Origin: an uncultured Ruminiclostridium sp.
GTDB lineage: Bacteria; Bacillota; Clostridia; Oscillospirales; Ruminococcaceae
DNA length: 64,000 nt
Direction of reading: 5' to 3'
NCBI GenBank assembly: GCA_934454635.1
Contig: CAKSFR010000008.1
Location: 1-64,000 of the forward strand
Part shown: positions 17,568-26,041 of the stretch, piece by piece
Numbering within the stretch: the first letter of the stretch is position 1
Layout of the letters: every line of letters begins with the position of its first letter
The notes under the pieces: model-generated
What the model saw: the letters and a program-made list of their open reading frames with translations, nothing else
What the model was told of the DNA's origin: nothing
The model's database searches: none
Translations under genes and position numbers: made by a program

Positions 17568-19208
17568 TCACTTTTTGCTTTCAGGCAGCTTTAATGCCGT
17601 CTGCACAGTAAAAATTTTATCATCACAAACCGATATGTCCACTATGCTGCCATATCGCTCCGCAGTTTTGGACATCAGACGTATTCCGAGTCCATGATAC
17701 TCGACGTCCTTTGTGGAAATCAGATTGCCGTTTTCATCACGTTTAATATCATGTGAAAATGAATTCTCACACTTTACTGCCAAAAATCCATTTCTTACTT
17801 CTGCGGAAAAACGCACAAAGCCGTTTTCATTTTCCGAAGCAGCCTCAAGAGCGTTATCCAACATATTCATCAAAAGTCTGCACAAATCTGTTTCGGGAAT
17901 ATCAAGTTCGGACGGAACGCGAACCTGCGCTTCAAATTTTATTCCTGCACGGACAGCCTTTGATGACACGTCCTGTAAAATTGCATTTATGGTAAAATTT
18001 TCGGTGAACTGTGTTTGACTAATAAGCGCATTCTGCGCCTTTAGTTCTGAAATCGCGTTACCAAGTGCGACATTATCGCCGCTTTGCCAAAGAGCGTATA
18101 ATGCTGTAATATTGTGACTGAACTCGTGGCGAGCCTCAGCGTCAGCCTTAAGCTTCTGTTCCATAGCATGGTAGCCGTCAAGCGCCAATCGATTTTTGAG
18201 TTCAAGTGCTTGATTTTCAGCCTTTTGTTCAACAAAAAACGATATGCCCTCATAAGCGGCTACAGCCGTGCATATAAGCATAATTCCGAATGTCAAATAA
18301 TAAATCAAACCGCTGAAATATCCGTCGTTCACAAGCCCCATAACTTCTGAATTTATAAATCTTGACACTCTCCCGTCCGTTATTAAGGAAAAAACATAAG
18401 ACGCCATAAGCGCCGCAGCGCATATTGCTGAAAGTATGCCAAAACGCTTGAAAAATGAACTGCGTCTGTTCATGACGATATATGTTCCCATAGCCAAAAG
18501 TGCGGCTATCTCAAGTCCGTCCCAGCTTAACACCCCGGCTATTTTCTCAGGCATAAAGCTGCGCCCCATTCCCACGCTTATCCAGTGTACTGCCGTCAAT
18601 ATTGCAGTTATAAACAGCGGAATAAGCTTAAAATCAGTACTGCCGCGTGCGATGCCCATAACAAACAAGCCTGCAACAAGCACCGCTGCCAAAGCGGCTG
18701 CGCCTGTTTTAAAGGCATAGTAATTTGCATAAGCGAACTCTGCACTTTCATTAAACCCAATTCCAACAAATCTCGGCAGCGGAGGAAATAATATATTTTC
18801 GGTATTAAGTATACGACAAACAACTGTAAGAGTGCCGCTTTGTTCCGAGGCGAGAGGTATCGCTGTGCGCGGCATGACTGCGCTTCCGCTTGGCGGAACG
18901 GATACCGAGTCCAGATATTTTTCGCCGTTAAACTCTACCGAGATTTCCATTCCCGACAATTCAAAGAGAAGCTCACCTGAATGTCCTTCCCCAATTTCGG
19001 CTGTAAATCGGTACGATTCTCCAATCTCGGGAAAAGATGAAATCTGCCGAACGGGAATTTCAGCGGACGTACCGTCAGAAAAAATCTTTTCGGCGGTATT
19101 CCATTCAATGTAATTTATCGAACTGTCAGCTTCAGTAAAACTTTTTAAAAACCACAGCAGCAATCCGCCGATTAACGCTAGTACAGAAATGCAGACAAAA
19201 CGTTTCAT
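17568..19208 (-). CDS. GHKL sensor histidine kinase with extracellular and multi-pass membrane domains
   Basis: The 546-aa protein has an N-terminal membrane helix, an extracellular beta domain (about residues 30-150), six to seven further helices (about 160-330), a short coiled coil, and a GHKL kinase core. The phospho-acceptor is His361 in ARHEFSHNI. The ATPase part shows the N box NMLDNALEAA and the G box HGLGIRLM. This architecture resembles 7TMR-DISM kinases that pair with LytTR regulators. Unusually, it is convergent with its presumed partner (16808-17515) rather than in one operon. The signal is unknown. Confidence 0.9.
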   Translation of the reverse strand: MKRFVCISVLALIGGLLLWFLKSFTEADSSINYIEWNTAEKIFSDGTSAEIPVRQISSFPEIGESYRFTAEIGEGHSGELLFELSGMEISVEFNGEKYLDSVSVPPSGSAVMPRTAIPLASEQSGTLTVVCRILNTENILFPPLPRFVGIGFNESAEFAYANYYAFKTGAAALAAVLVAGLFVMGIARGSTDFKLIPLFITAILTAVHWISVGMGRSFMPEKIAGVLSWDGLEIAALLAMGTYIVMNRRSSFFKRFGILSAICAAALMASYVFSLITDGRVSRFINSEVMGLVNDGYFSGLIYYLTFGIMLICTAVAAYEGISFFVEQKAENQALELKNRLALDGYHAMEQKLKADAEARHEFSHNITALYALWQSGDNVALGNAISELKAQNALISQTQFTENFTINAILQDVSSKAVRAGIKFEAQVRVPSELDIPETDLCRLLMNMLDNALEAASENENGFVRFSAEVRNGFLAVKCENSFSHDIKRDENGNLISTKDVEYHGLGIRLMSKTAERYGSIVDISVCDDKIFTVQTALKLPESKK

Positions 19209-19226
19209 TCGCTAACCTCCGCTTTA

Positions 19227-19383
19227 TTGATTACCGCTTAAAAAGCGGTATGTCAAAGCCGACGACTTTGACGAAATTAGTATTGTACGGCTTTTTCGGC
19301 GGCTACGCCGCCACGCCGCTTTGCAGACGCGGCGAATCTTCATATAGACGTTGTCTATAGGAAGATTGAAAAATAGTATAAAG
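19227..19383 (-). repeat. Multi-hairpin element, copy B
   Basis: In reverse orientation to copy C, it holds in order: TACCGCTTTTTAAGCGGTA, TCAAAGTCGTCGGCTTTGA, GGCGGCGTAGCCGCC, a CCGC/GCGG hairpin and the AATCTTC...GAAGATT hairpin, ending TTTTTCAATC...TATAAAG. Differences from copy C fall partly in loops. The last hairpin of copy C is absent here. Confidence 0.85.
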
Positions 19384-19548
19384 CGATGTTTCCGTAAGTA
19401 TTATACAATATCATCAATTATTTTGCAAGCTATATTCGCGAAAACAGCGCAAACGACCGTAAAACAGCGCAAACAACACAGATTTCGTAAAGCGGCACAT
19501 TCAACGAAACAAATTACAACAGAAAATATGGCAAGCAATGGTAGCAGC

Positions 19549-19595
19549 AAAAACTCCCGTAAGCATCGCCAAGCGCCTGCTTCCGAGAGTTTTAA
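19549..19595 (-). terminator. Terminator of the ABC-transporter remnant
   Basis: On the minus strand AAACTCTCGGAAGCA pairs imperfectly with TGCTTACGGGAGTTT and is followed by TTTTTGC. Confidence 0.55.
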
Positions 19596-19650
19596 CATAT
19601 TATGAGATAACGCGCCGCTATCGAGCAGACCGAGAAACCGCTCAACCCAT

Positions 19651-19941
19651 TTACGCAAACAATTCCCCCGCCGTATCCTTATAATACTCCGCCTGAGCCG
19701 TCCACAGTTCCTTGTAAACGCCGCCCTTGCCGATAAGCTCATCATGCGAACCGCTCTCGGCAATGCGTCCATTGTCCATAACGGTTACCTCGTCGCAGAA
19801 GCGGCATGACGACAGGCGGTGCGAAATGTAGATAGCCGTGCGCGTTCCAACGATACCGTTGAATTTTGTGTAAATATCATGCTCGGAAATCGGGTCAAGC
19901 GCTGCCGTCGGCTCGTCAAGCACGATAAACGGCGAACCTAC
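19651..19941 (-). pseudogene. ABC transporter ATP-binding C-terminal fragment
   Basis: The 97-codon frame begins directly after a stop with SPFIVLDEPTAALDP (Walker B and D-loop), then the H-loop ISHRLSSCRFCDEV and the exporter tail VMDNGRIAESGSHDELI...YKELWTAQAEYY. It is the last sixth of a half-size exporter (membrane and ATPase fusion). Walker A, the ABC signature and the whole membrane domain are gone, and the gene at 19942 abuts the break. A deletion joined the two. It cannot be functional alone. Confidence 0.88.
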
Positions 19942-20187
19942 TCATGCCGGAAACGCAAACACTGCATCGATGTTTTCAAGAAGCCATCCGGAAAAATCAT
20001 TCTTGACAGCATGGAATGTTTCTGCATCGTCATATTCTGCAACCACAATACCGTTTTCCGTATCGCCTTTCAGATAGACCATGAAGCCGTATCCGCTTCC
20101 GTCATCGTACTCACCGCAGGTGACACACGAAACGGCATTAGAGTAGTTGAATGCAGTTCCGTCCTGCGAGATAATTGATAAGGTCAT
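19942..20187 (-). CDS. Small acidic protein of unknown function
   Basis: An 81-aa product (MTLSIISQDGTAFNYSN, CVTCGEYDDGSG, YLKGDTENGIVVAEYDDAE) with AAAGGAGTGAGCG ahead of its ATG, a good ribosome site. It looks like a small alpha/beta protein; no family is recognised. The stop codon forms the boundary of the ABC-transporter remnant downstream. Likely a real gene, possibly co-transcribed into the debris. Confidence 0.65.
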   Translation of the reverse strand: MTLSIISQDGTAFNYSNAVSCVTCGEYDDGSGYGFMVYLKGDTENGIVVAEYDDAETFHAVKNDFSGWLLENIDAVFAFPA

Positions 20188-20354
20188 ACGCTCACTCCTT
20201 TCCCGCTTACTATTTTCAGTTTAGCAAAAAGCAGACTGCAAATCTCTCAAGTTTTTCAAGCATTTTTCAGTTTGTTAAAGTTGTTTGCAGCTTTTTTAAG
20301 TGATTTTCAGTAAAGAAAAAAGCTTGCTTTTGACAATCGAAAACAGTTTTTTTA

Positions 20355-20383
20355 TTGAATTCTCATACGATTTATGGTATAAT
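20355..20383 (+). promoter_or_regulatory. Promoter ahead of the DUF1016 remnant
   Basis: TTGAAT (20355-20360) and TATAAT (20378-20383) are 17 bases apart. A second TTGACA lies at 20329. Confidence 0.65.
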
Positions 20384-20390
20384 ACAGACA

Positions 20391-21077
20391 GTGATCATAT
20401 CAAAAAATAAAGTTGCGACACTGTCACAACAATTGACTTGGTCTCATTTTGTAGTTTTGTTTCCAATCGAAGACGAATTAAAAAGAGATTTTTACGCTGC
20501 TATGTGTAAATCAGAAAATTGGAGTATTCGTGTACTGAGAGAACGTAAAAACTCTATGCTCTATGAACGCACAGCTATTTCCAAAAAGCCTGATGAAACG
20601 ATTAAAAACGATATTGCACTTCTTATGGAAAAGGATAAGATGTCATTGGACTTATTTTATCGTGACCCTTATGTACTTGATTTTCTCGGACTGAAAGATA
20701 CATACAGCGAAAAAGATTTGGAAAATGCAATTTTGTCTGAACTTGAACGATTTATACTTGAAATGGGCAGTGACTTCGCTTTTATGGCAAGACAGAAACA
20801 TTTTGTTTTGGACGGAAAAGATTACTACATGGACTTGCTTTTCTATCATCGTTCGCTCAGGCGACTTGTTCTCATCTAATTAAAACTTGGTGCATTTGAA
20901 CCTGAGCATAAGGGACAAGTTGAACTATATCTGCGTTGGCTGAAAAAGAATGAAATGTGCGAGGGAGAAGATGATCCGATTGCTTTGATTCTTTGTGCAG
21001 AAAAATCACAAGAAACAGTAGAACTTATGGAATTAGATAAGGAGTTTTTATATTATGTCATTGCACTCTGCGCATAA
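20391..21077 (+). pseudogene. YhcG/DUF1016 PDDEXK nuclease, truncated and interrupted
   Basis: The frame starts at a GTG and reads VATLSQQLTWSHFV, DLFYRDPYVLDFLGL, FILEMGSDFAFMARQKHF and DGKDYYMDLLFYHRSLRRLVLI, matching the C-terminal two thirds of YhcG-type nucleases (DUF1016, restriction-like fold with Asp and Glu/Asp metal ligands). The Glu expected after LVLI is replaced by TAA at 20877-20879, and the frame then resumes LKLGAFEPEHKGQVELYLRWL...ILCAEKS before ending in an aberrant tail at 21077. About 90 N-terminal residues are missing. Members accompany restriction systems and mobile elements. Broken by truncation and one nonsense change. Confidence 0.88.
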
Positions 21078-21552
21078 AGAGAAAAAATGCAGCAGAAAAC
21101 TTATAGTTATTCTTTTAGTAATCACATTTTTTGTTTTGATTATTCGAACTATTGCTTTTGTAAAGGAGAAAAAAGAAAAACAATTATATAATGATGCTCT
21201 TAAAAATTTTGAATCTGTTTGTAATTATGTAGTTAATAATGAGCAAGCATTTAAAACATTGTCATCATATGAAATATCTATATTTGATGAAACAGTAGGA
21301 TATTCTGACATCAAGATTTTCGGCGAGCATCAACAAGATAGGAACACTGTATTTTCCTGTGTCCAAGAAGGGCGAGTGGTGCAAGGGAATGAAAATGTAA
21401 TTGCAGAATACACAGTTTACAGTTTAGACCCATATTTCATTAAAATTAAATATTGTTCTGAGCCAATTTTTGATGTTGTTCATACTGAAACAAAACAAAA
21501 TATTAGCGAAAACACTCAAATCGCGCTATACAAAAAAAGAACTCACGAATGA
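21055..21552 (+). CDS. Small membrane-anchored protein of unknown function
   Basis: The 165-aa product has a charged N-terminus, one membrane helix (LIVILLVITFFVLIIRTIAF, residues about 17-36) and an exposed soluble domain. A GGAG lies nine bases before the ATG, within the end of the YhcG remnant, which it overlaps in another frame. A strong terminator follows. I do not recognise the family. AT-rich codon use suggests acquisition with the neighbouring debris. Confidence 0.7.
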   Translation: MSLHSAHKEKKCSRKLIVILLVITFFVLIIRTIAFVKEKKEKQLYNDALKNFESVCNYVVNNEQAFKTLSSYEISIFDETVGYSDIKIFGEHQQDRNTVFSCVQEGRVVQGNENVIAEYTVYSLDPYFIKIKYCSEPIFDVVHTETKQNISENTQIALYKKRTHE

Positions 21553-21617
21553 TTTAAGCACCCTTCGGGGTGCTTAAGCCTGTCAAAAAAGTCCAGCAAA
21601 AAGCTGGGCTTTTTTGC
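21553..21617 (+). terminator. Double hairpin terminator
   Basis: TTAAGCACCCTTCGGGGTGC forms a tight hairpin at 21553-21576, followed at 21585-21615 by AAAAAAGTCCAGC/GCTGGGCTTTTTT. Confidence 0.85.
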
Positions 21618-21654
21618 GATATGTGGTATAATGAAATAGGGTGATAAAAATGTT

Positions 21655-22168
21655 AAAAAAGCCGGATTGCATTTACGGCTGCATTGTAACCCGCATAACC
21701 GTCCGTTTGCAGGTAGCCTGTGTAAAAGGAAGTGCTGAATACTCCGCTCCGCCTCATTAAACAGAGTAAGCTGTTTCCGGTCTTACTTTTGTGCTATATG
21801 ACATCTCTCTTCGGAGCTGTTTTTATTGCCTTCGGCTGCTCAACCGAAAGCCCCTGCAGCAGCCAGATATATTGCTCATGAGTCAGCAGTTTTGCCGTTA
21901 TTCCGCGGCCGCTTATACGGATGAGTTTCGTATTGTTCATATCCGTGTTTTGCTTTACAGCAACTATGTCGTGCTGTTCCTGCTACAGCGCCTCCGTCCT
22001 TAGCCTTTTCAGTCTGTAGTAGAACGTCTTGACGCTCAGATGATTATTCTCACACCACTCTTTTACCGTCAATCCGCTGCTTGCATACTCGCTATACATC
22101 AGCTGCCGGTTTTGCAGCCTTACCTGCACCTTTGCTTGCGCTATTTCATTCATTCTAACCAACTCCAA
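21655..22168 (-). mobile_element. Decayed IS66-family element
   Basis: The accessory protein TnpA begins at 22153 (MNEIAQAKVQVRLQNRQ, GLTVKEWCENNHLSVKTFYYRL), stops prematurely at 21983, then continues in frame as DIVAVKQNTDMNNTKLIRISG. It runs directly into the end of TnpB (LTHEQYIWLLQGLSVEQPKA) and then a scrap of the TnpC transposase (GYLQTDGYAGYNA). Large internal deletions have removed most of TnpB and TnpC. The element cannot move by itself. Confidence 0.88.
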
Positions 22169-22349
22169 TCAGATCCATAGACTTCTCCGGACTGCTTTGG
22201 AATTAGTTTAACATTTTTGCGGTGTTTTCTCAAGACGTGGGATTGTTGGGCGGGTACTAAACTGTCTTTTTTGGCGAATAACATTCGTCTGGTATGAAGC
22301 TATATGACGATCATTGCTTTAGTAACTTTTTTATACCGAAAAAATTCGT

Positions 22350-22610
22350 CTACGCCGGCTCTGAACCATTCTCCTTAGTTCTTTCTGCTGCGACTTCCAT
22401 TTGTGCCATTTTCATTCGGTTCATTCTCAGAAGATACAGCGTCGGCTCAAACAAATCATCGACGCCTGATTTCATTATGATTATCTTATATTTATTCTGG
22501 CGGAGCGGCGCAATCTCTCGCTCAATTTCATCTATAACAGGCAGGTCGGCTTCCTGCGTAGATTTCCATATCAGAACAATTTTCTTTTTGTGATTGACGT
22601 CCACTCTCAT
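22350..22610 (-). CDS. Small conserved-looking protein of unknown function
   Basis: An 86-aa product starting MRVDVNHKKKIVLIWKS, with AAAGGGG eight bases before the ATG at 22610. Sequence such as YKIIIMKSGVDDLFEPTLYLLRMNR suggests an alpha/beta fold with a helical, Lys/Arg-rich end. No family is recognised. It stands alone between an IS66 remnant and the SpoVG gene, in a region of acquired DNA. Confidence 0.65.
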   Translation of the reverse strand: MRVDVNHKKKIVLIWKSTQEADLPVIDEIEREIAPLRQNKYKIIIMKSGVDDLFEPTLYLLRMNRMKMAQMEVAAERTKENGSEPA

Positions 22611-22619
22611 CGCCGTCAC

Positions 22620-23094
22620 CCCTTTCTTTCAGTATTATTGACCGCATATTCCGCAATATGCCTTTTTTGATTCGTGTTTATTGTATCATCACGCTGTCGA
22701 AAAATCAATGAACTTTTCTTACGAAATTAAATAACAATTTGCCTTTAAAAACCGAGGGCTTAGAAATGCAGTCGCCGTCTGCATTAGTCAAAATAACGGC
22801 TTAAAAGCCAAAGTGTTCTCATTGTTTCATTTTTTCGTTATACTCGCAAATGTTATGCTCTTTCCATAACCCGTTTATCTTTTTCAAATTTTAGTACATA
22901 TTTTGTTGGTAAATATGCACAATAAAATGTTACAATTTCCGCGTTTTCATTTCTGAGTTTACGTTTTGTATCGCATAAACTTTGCGTTTTGCAACAATTT
23001 GCCATATTTCAACGTTTTTTTGGAAAAATCAGAGGATTTTAATTTTTGCGAAGATAATCGGGTACAGAAGAACACATACGATTATGTTATGTTT
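22620..23094. other. Gene-free stretch
   Basis: AT-rich sequence without a frame that has a ribosome site. Nothing recognisable was seen in it. Confidence 0.5.
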
Positions 23095-23127
23095 TTAAAA
23101 AAGGATCGAGCAATTCGCTCGGTCCTC
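23095..23127 (-). terminator. Terminator of spoVG
   Basis: On the minus strand AGGACCGAGC pairs with GCTCGATCCT (one G-T) and is followed by a T-run. Confidence 0.8.
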
Positions 23128-23137
23128 TTTCCGTGTT

Positions 23138-23425
23138 TTACACGTCGTTTTCTTCAAGAACATTCATCAGCGCGGCGTAGTTTTCATACGCGGTGAGAAT
23201 CTCGTTTTCGAGCTTTTCGCGTGCTTCAGGATAGATCGGGTGAATGATGTCGCGGTAAATTCCATTCTCGTCCTGACGGCTGGGCATTGCCACGAAAAGG
23301 CGGGAATTTCCCTGAATGACCTTGATATCATGGATCGCGAGACACTCGTCTAGAGTCACCGAAACGATTGCGTGAAGCGCACCTTCCTTGAAGATTTTTC
23401 TGATTTTGATGTCTGTAATATTCAT
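23138..23425 (-). CDS. spoVG: SpoVG-family RNA/DNA-binding regulator
   Basis: A 95-aa SpoVG protein from the ATG at 23425 (MNITDIKIRKIFKEGALHAI), with AAGGAT eight bases upstream; the frame is open further but lacks a start signal. Conserved blocks are VSVTLDECLAIHDIKVI, LFVAMPSR and YRDIIHPIYPEAREKLE. SpoVG family members bind nucleic acid and tune sporulation, septation and virulence genes. It is monocistronic with its own terminator, and the unusually long, hairpin-rich 1-kb region upstream is its leader side. The length is typical. Confidence 0.93.
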   Translation of the reverse strand: MNITDIKIRKIFKEGALHAIVSVTLDECLAIHDIKVIQGNSRLFVAMPSRQDENGIYRDIIHPIYPEAREKLENEILTAYENYAALMNVLEENDV

Positions 23426-24474
23426 AAGACATCCTTCTTTATTAAAAGATTTAAGGATTTTATCCTTTAAAACAACCCCGAATGGCGGCAACGCCATTTT
23501 TTCTGAGCGTGACAATTTTCGGCGCACGTCACGGGCAGCTTTGAAAAAAGATAAAAAGCTTTAAACCCAACCCGACGCAGCGCAAGCTGCGTGGAAATTT
23601 TTGTTGTAATTTTAGTAGCATGCCGAACGTCGAAATGCGAAACATTTTGACGCCGCGTGATGCGAAACATTCACGCAGAGCAGTTTCAGACAGTCCGGCG
23701 AACTGTCTGAAACCTGAACGCCGCAGCGGTCAGTAAGAGCTTTTCCGCTTGCAGGAAAAGTGGCTTGAGCAAGACGAAAGACAGCGCTGTCAGCTATGCT
23801 GACCACATCGCAGAATGCCGATGTGACAGCGCCTCTTATGCTCTTCGGTTGTTTTAGCTGCACTTCGAAACGTCAGTTGAGACTGACAGCGCGCAACCGC
23901 ATGGCTATGCGGTTTTTGCGATGCGCAGCCATTGCGCAAACGTTGTTTTTTTCGACTGCGCATTTTGCGCAAAATGCGCAAACTCGACTGCAAAGCCTTG
24001 TGTAACGCGGACTCATTTTCATAAATTTGCGCATTATTTTTTCAGCGATGTCACATATGCGCAATTTGCGCGTTTTAAAAAAACCATGTTCATATCTGCG
24101 CATTTTCCGCGCCTGACCCGACCGATTTTACATTGATACGGTCAGATTCGGTTCATCTGTACAGCTTATTTCAGTTTTCGCGGCAGATCACATTTTGCAA
24201 GTTTTGTTCCGTTCAAGCCGCAAAAATGTCGGGAGTTATGTTCGGATTTGAAACAGTAAACGAGTAACAAATTTGTAACAAAAAAGGCGCAAGATTGTTA
24301 CAGCCTAAAATACAGGGTAATATAGTAACAAAAATGTTACAGCTTAAATATAGGCAGCGCGAAGTGTCTTAATCTGATGCGGAAAAGCCGAATGACAAAA
24401 AAGGCAGAGAGAATATCCCTGTCTTTTTTCGTGTATTATGCACACAAGCATTTCCGGCTTGCCGCCTTATTACC
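23426..24474. other. 1-kb gene-free, hairpin-rich region with TGCGCA tract
   Basis: At least five stem-loops lie in 23683-23905, including a perfect 12-bp stem (23683-23694 with 23702-23713), CACATCG/CGATGTG and AACCGCAT/ATGCGGTT. From about 23918 to 24110 the hexamer TGCGCA recurs many times, with the palindrome GCGCATTTTGCGCAAAATGC at its centre. Frames crossing it are Arg/Cys-rich artefacts. No coding signal was seen. Confidence 0.7.
24263..24347. repeat. Iterated GTAACA/TGTTAC motifs
   Basis: Five copies of GTAACA in both orientations fall within about 85 bp, including the palindrome GTAACAAATTTGTAAC and two copies of TGTTACAGC(C/T)TAAA. The spacing suggests a multi-site protein-binding region. 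Confidence 0.6.
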
Positions 24475-25380
24475 TTAAAAGTCAGCCGCCAATCTCTCCG
24501 TTTTTCTAAGCTTGTTATAAGAAAAATCAATAATCAGCTCTTTTCTTGCACTCAGAATAGTCTTTAAAAACAGCTTATGTTCATCTGCAATTGGTGCTGT
24601 TTCGTCAATAAGTTTGTTAATTTTGTTCATATCGATACGCGGCACAATGCGTTTTAATGCTTCATTGCAATCCTTGTTTTCGCATGATGATATAAACTCG
24701 AAATAGTTTATTCTTTTTCCATTTTTGGTTATTGCAGATGTGGGTCGGTTAAACACGTGGTCATTTATTTTGCCTCGATTTAAAAGTGTTTCATGTATTG
24801 CTTCTTCATCCAACTGCGGAAATAAACAACTGCCGCAATCAAATACAGGCGCAAGCGACATTTTGTCTGTTGTGCTGTCATACAAAAAGCCCCAATCACC
24901 ATTGTGACGGTTACAATTTCCGATAAGCGCGTCAACTACGAACATATCCCAGAAACGGTCAGATAAGATCTTGACATCTACGGCTGTTTGTAAATCAATA
25001 ACCGAAAGAATGTCCGTTAATTCGACTCCGTATCCGCTACCTTCAAAGTCTATGATCTGATTTTTCAAAGAAGCAAAATCCTGAATAACCAGACCATTGA
25101 TTGCAAAATCTTTGCACGCAGCAACTATCGTTTCACGATTCGATTTTGTTGAATATGTCCCGAGTATGACATCCTGTGTCGGTATTCCGATGCTCTTGTA
25201 TATGTTGCAGCCAATATATTCTGAAATGCAGCTGTTCGTATAGCTTAAATCTGTTTTCCTTGTCGGTTTTGACGGAAATTTCAACATATATAATTCATTG
25301 TTATATATGATTGATATTTTGCTTCCGTTTGCGCCGGGATAGGTTTTATTTCGTTTCACAGCGCCCGTAAAGTTCACCAT
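24475..25380 (-). CDS. HipA/CtkA-like serine/threonine kinase
   Basis: The 301-aa protein has the HipA-type kinase layout: a nucleotide-lysine strand YMLKFPSK (Lys34), a catalytic loop D150ALIGNCNRHNGDWGFL, and a metal-binding LAPVFDCGSCLF (Asp181). It lacks the N-subdomain-1 of classical HipA and matches the shorter CtkA-like class. HipA kinases are growth-inhibiting toxins that phosphorylate tRNA synthetases or other targets. No HipB-like HTH antitoxin is adjacent; instead a 143-aa protein lies 97 bases upstream on the same strand. Kinase fold is confident; toxin role is inferred. Confidence 0.88.
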   Translation of the reverse strand: MVNFTGAVKRNKTYPGANGSKISIIYNNELYMLKFPSKPTRKTDLSYTNSCISEYIGCNIYKSIGIPTQDVILGTYSTKSNRETIVAACKDFAINGLVIQDFASLKNQIIDFEGSGYGVELTDILSVIDLQTAVDVKILSDRFWDMFVVDALIGNCNRHNGDWGFLYDSTTDKMSLAPVFDCGSCLFPQLDEEAIHETLLNRGKINDHVFNRPTSAITKNGKRINYFEFISSCENKDCNEALKRIVPRIDMNKINKLIDETAPIADEHKLFLKTILSARKELIIDFSYNKLRKTERLAADF

Positions 25381-25477
25381 ATGTCATCATTGTCCTTTTT
25401 ATTTCCAAATATAATTACCTGAAATACTATGTCTGTTCGGGCGTTATGATTCGTTCGGTATGTCAAAACATAAAACA

Positions 25478-25909
25478 TCAAAACATCAGCGTAGGACAAG
25501 GCTTGTTCTCTTTTTGGGCTGTTATCATAGCTTCTCCGCACTTTTCCATTTCGTCTTTGCCGTTTTTACAGAAAATCACAAGGTCTTTGTTAGATGTGTC
25601 AAGCGTAAGAAAACGCTCATGAACAATCGTTATCATTTTATTGTAATCATAGATTCCGTCTAAGATACCGTTTGAAAACATAGCCAGAAACGCGGTTGCT
25701 TCATTGTATGCTTTTTCATCTACAGGCACAAAGAAGCCGAACGAACCACGTTCACACGTTGCATGATAAACAGGACCGCAGTAAAGGTCGTTGTCATCGT
25801 GGTTTAGAATGTTGCTGTCTTTTTCGCGAAGGCTGTTTATGTAGTCATGGTCAACGCGGTATAAACCGAACGGAATACCGCATCGTTCCGTTGATTTTTC
25901 AAAATTCAT
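25478..25909 (-). CDS. Partner protein of the HipA-like kinase, family not certain
   Basis: The 143-aa product begins MNFEKSTERCGIPFGLYRVD, then YINSLREKDSNIL, LYCGPVYH, GFFVPVDEKAYNEATAFLAM and a Cys-containing tail. The YRVDxxYxxxLRxxD and F(F)VPV arrangement faintly recalls ToxN/AbiQ/CptN-type toxins, which is a guess. It is co-directional with, and upstream of, the HipA-like kinase. A GGAAA stretch precedes the ATG. A role as antitoxin, adaptor or substrate of the kinase is suggested by position alone. Confidence 0.75.
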   Translation of the reverse strand: MNFEKSTERCGIPFGLYRVDHDYINSLREKDSNILNHDDNDLYCGPVYHATCERGSFGFFVPVDEKAYNEATAFLAMFSNGILDGIYDYNKMITIVHERFLTLDTSNKDLVIFCKNGKDEMEKCGEAMITAQKENKPCPTLMF

Positions 25910-26041
25910 AGGTAATTTCCTTTCCTGTTTGAGTGTACAATATCATCGCAGCTTTCACATTATTGCGTTTTCTCAAAGAAACATCAAATAGCTTGTTTGT
26001 GTATTATATCACGCTTGACCATCTTGCTTATATCAACTGTT

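Noticed and set aside
20355..20390. ATG/TTG start of the YhcG frame at 20355
   Set aside because: The proposed codons are the -35 and -10 of the promoter; the GTG at 20391 is the earliest plausible start.
23467..24136. Several 65-85 aa frames, both strands
   Set aside because: They cross hairpins and TGCGCA repeats, are Cys/Arg-rich and lack ribosome sites.
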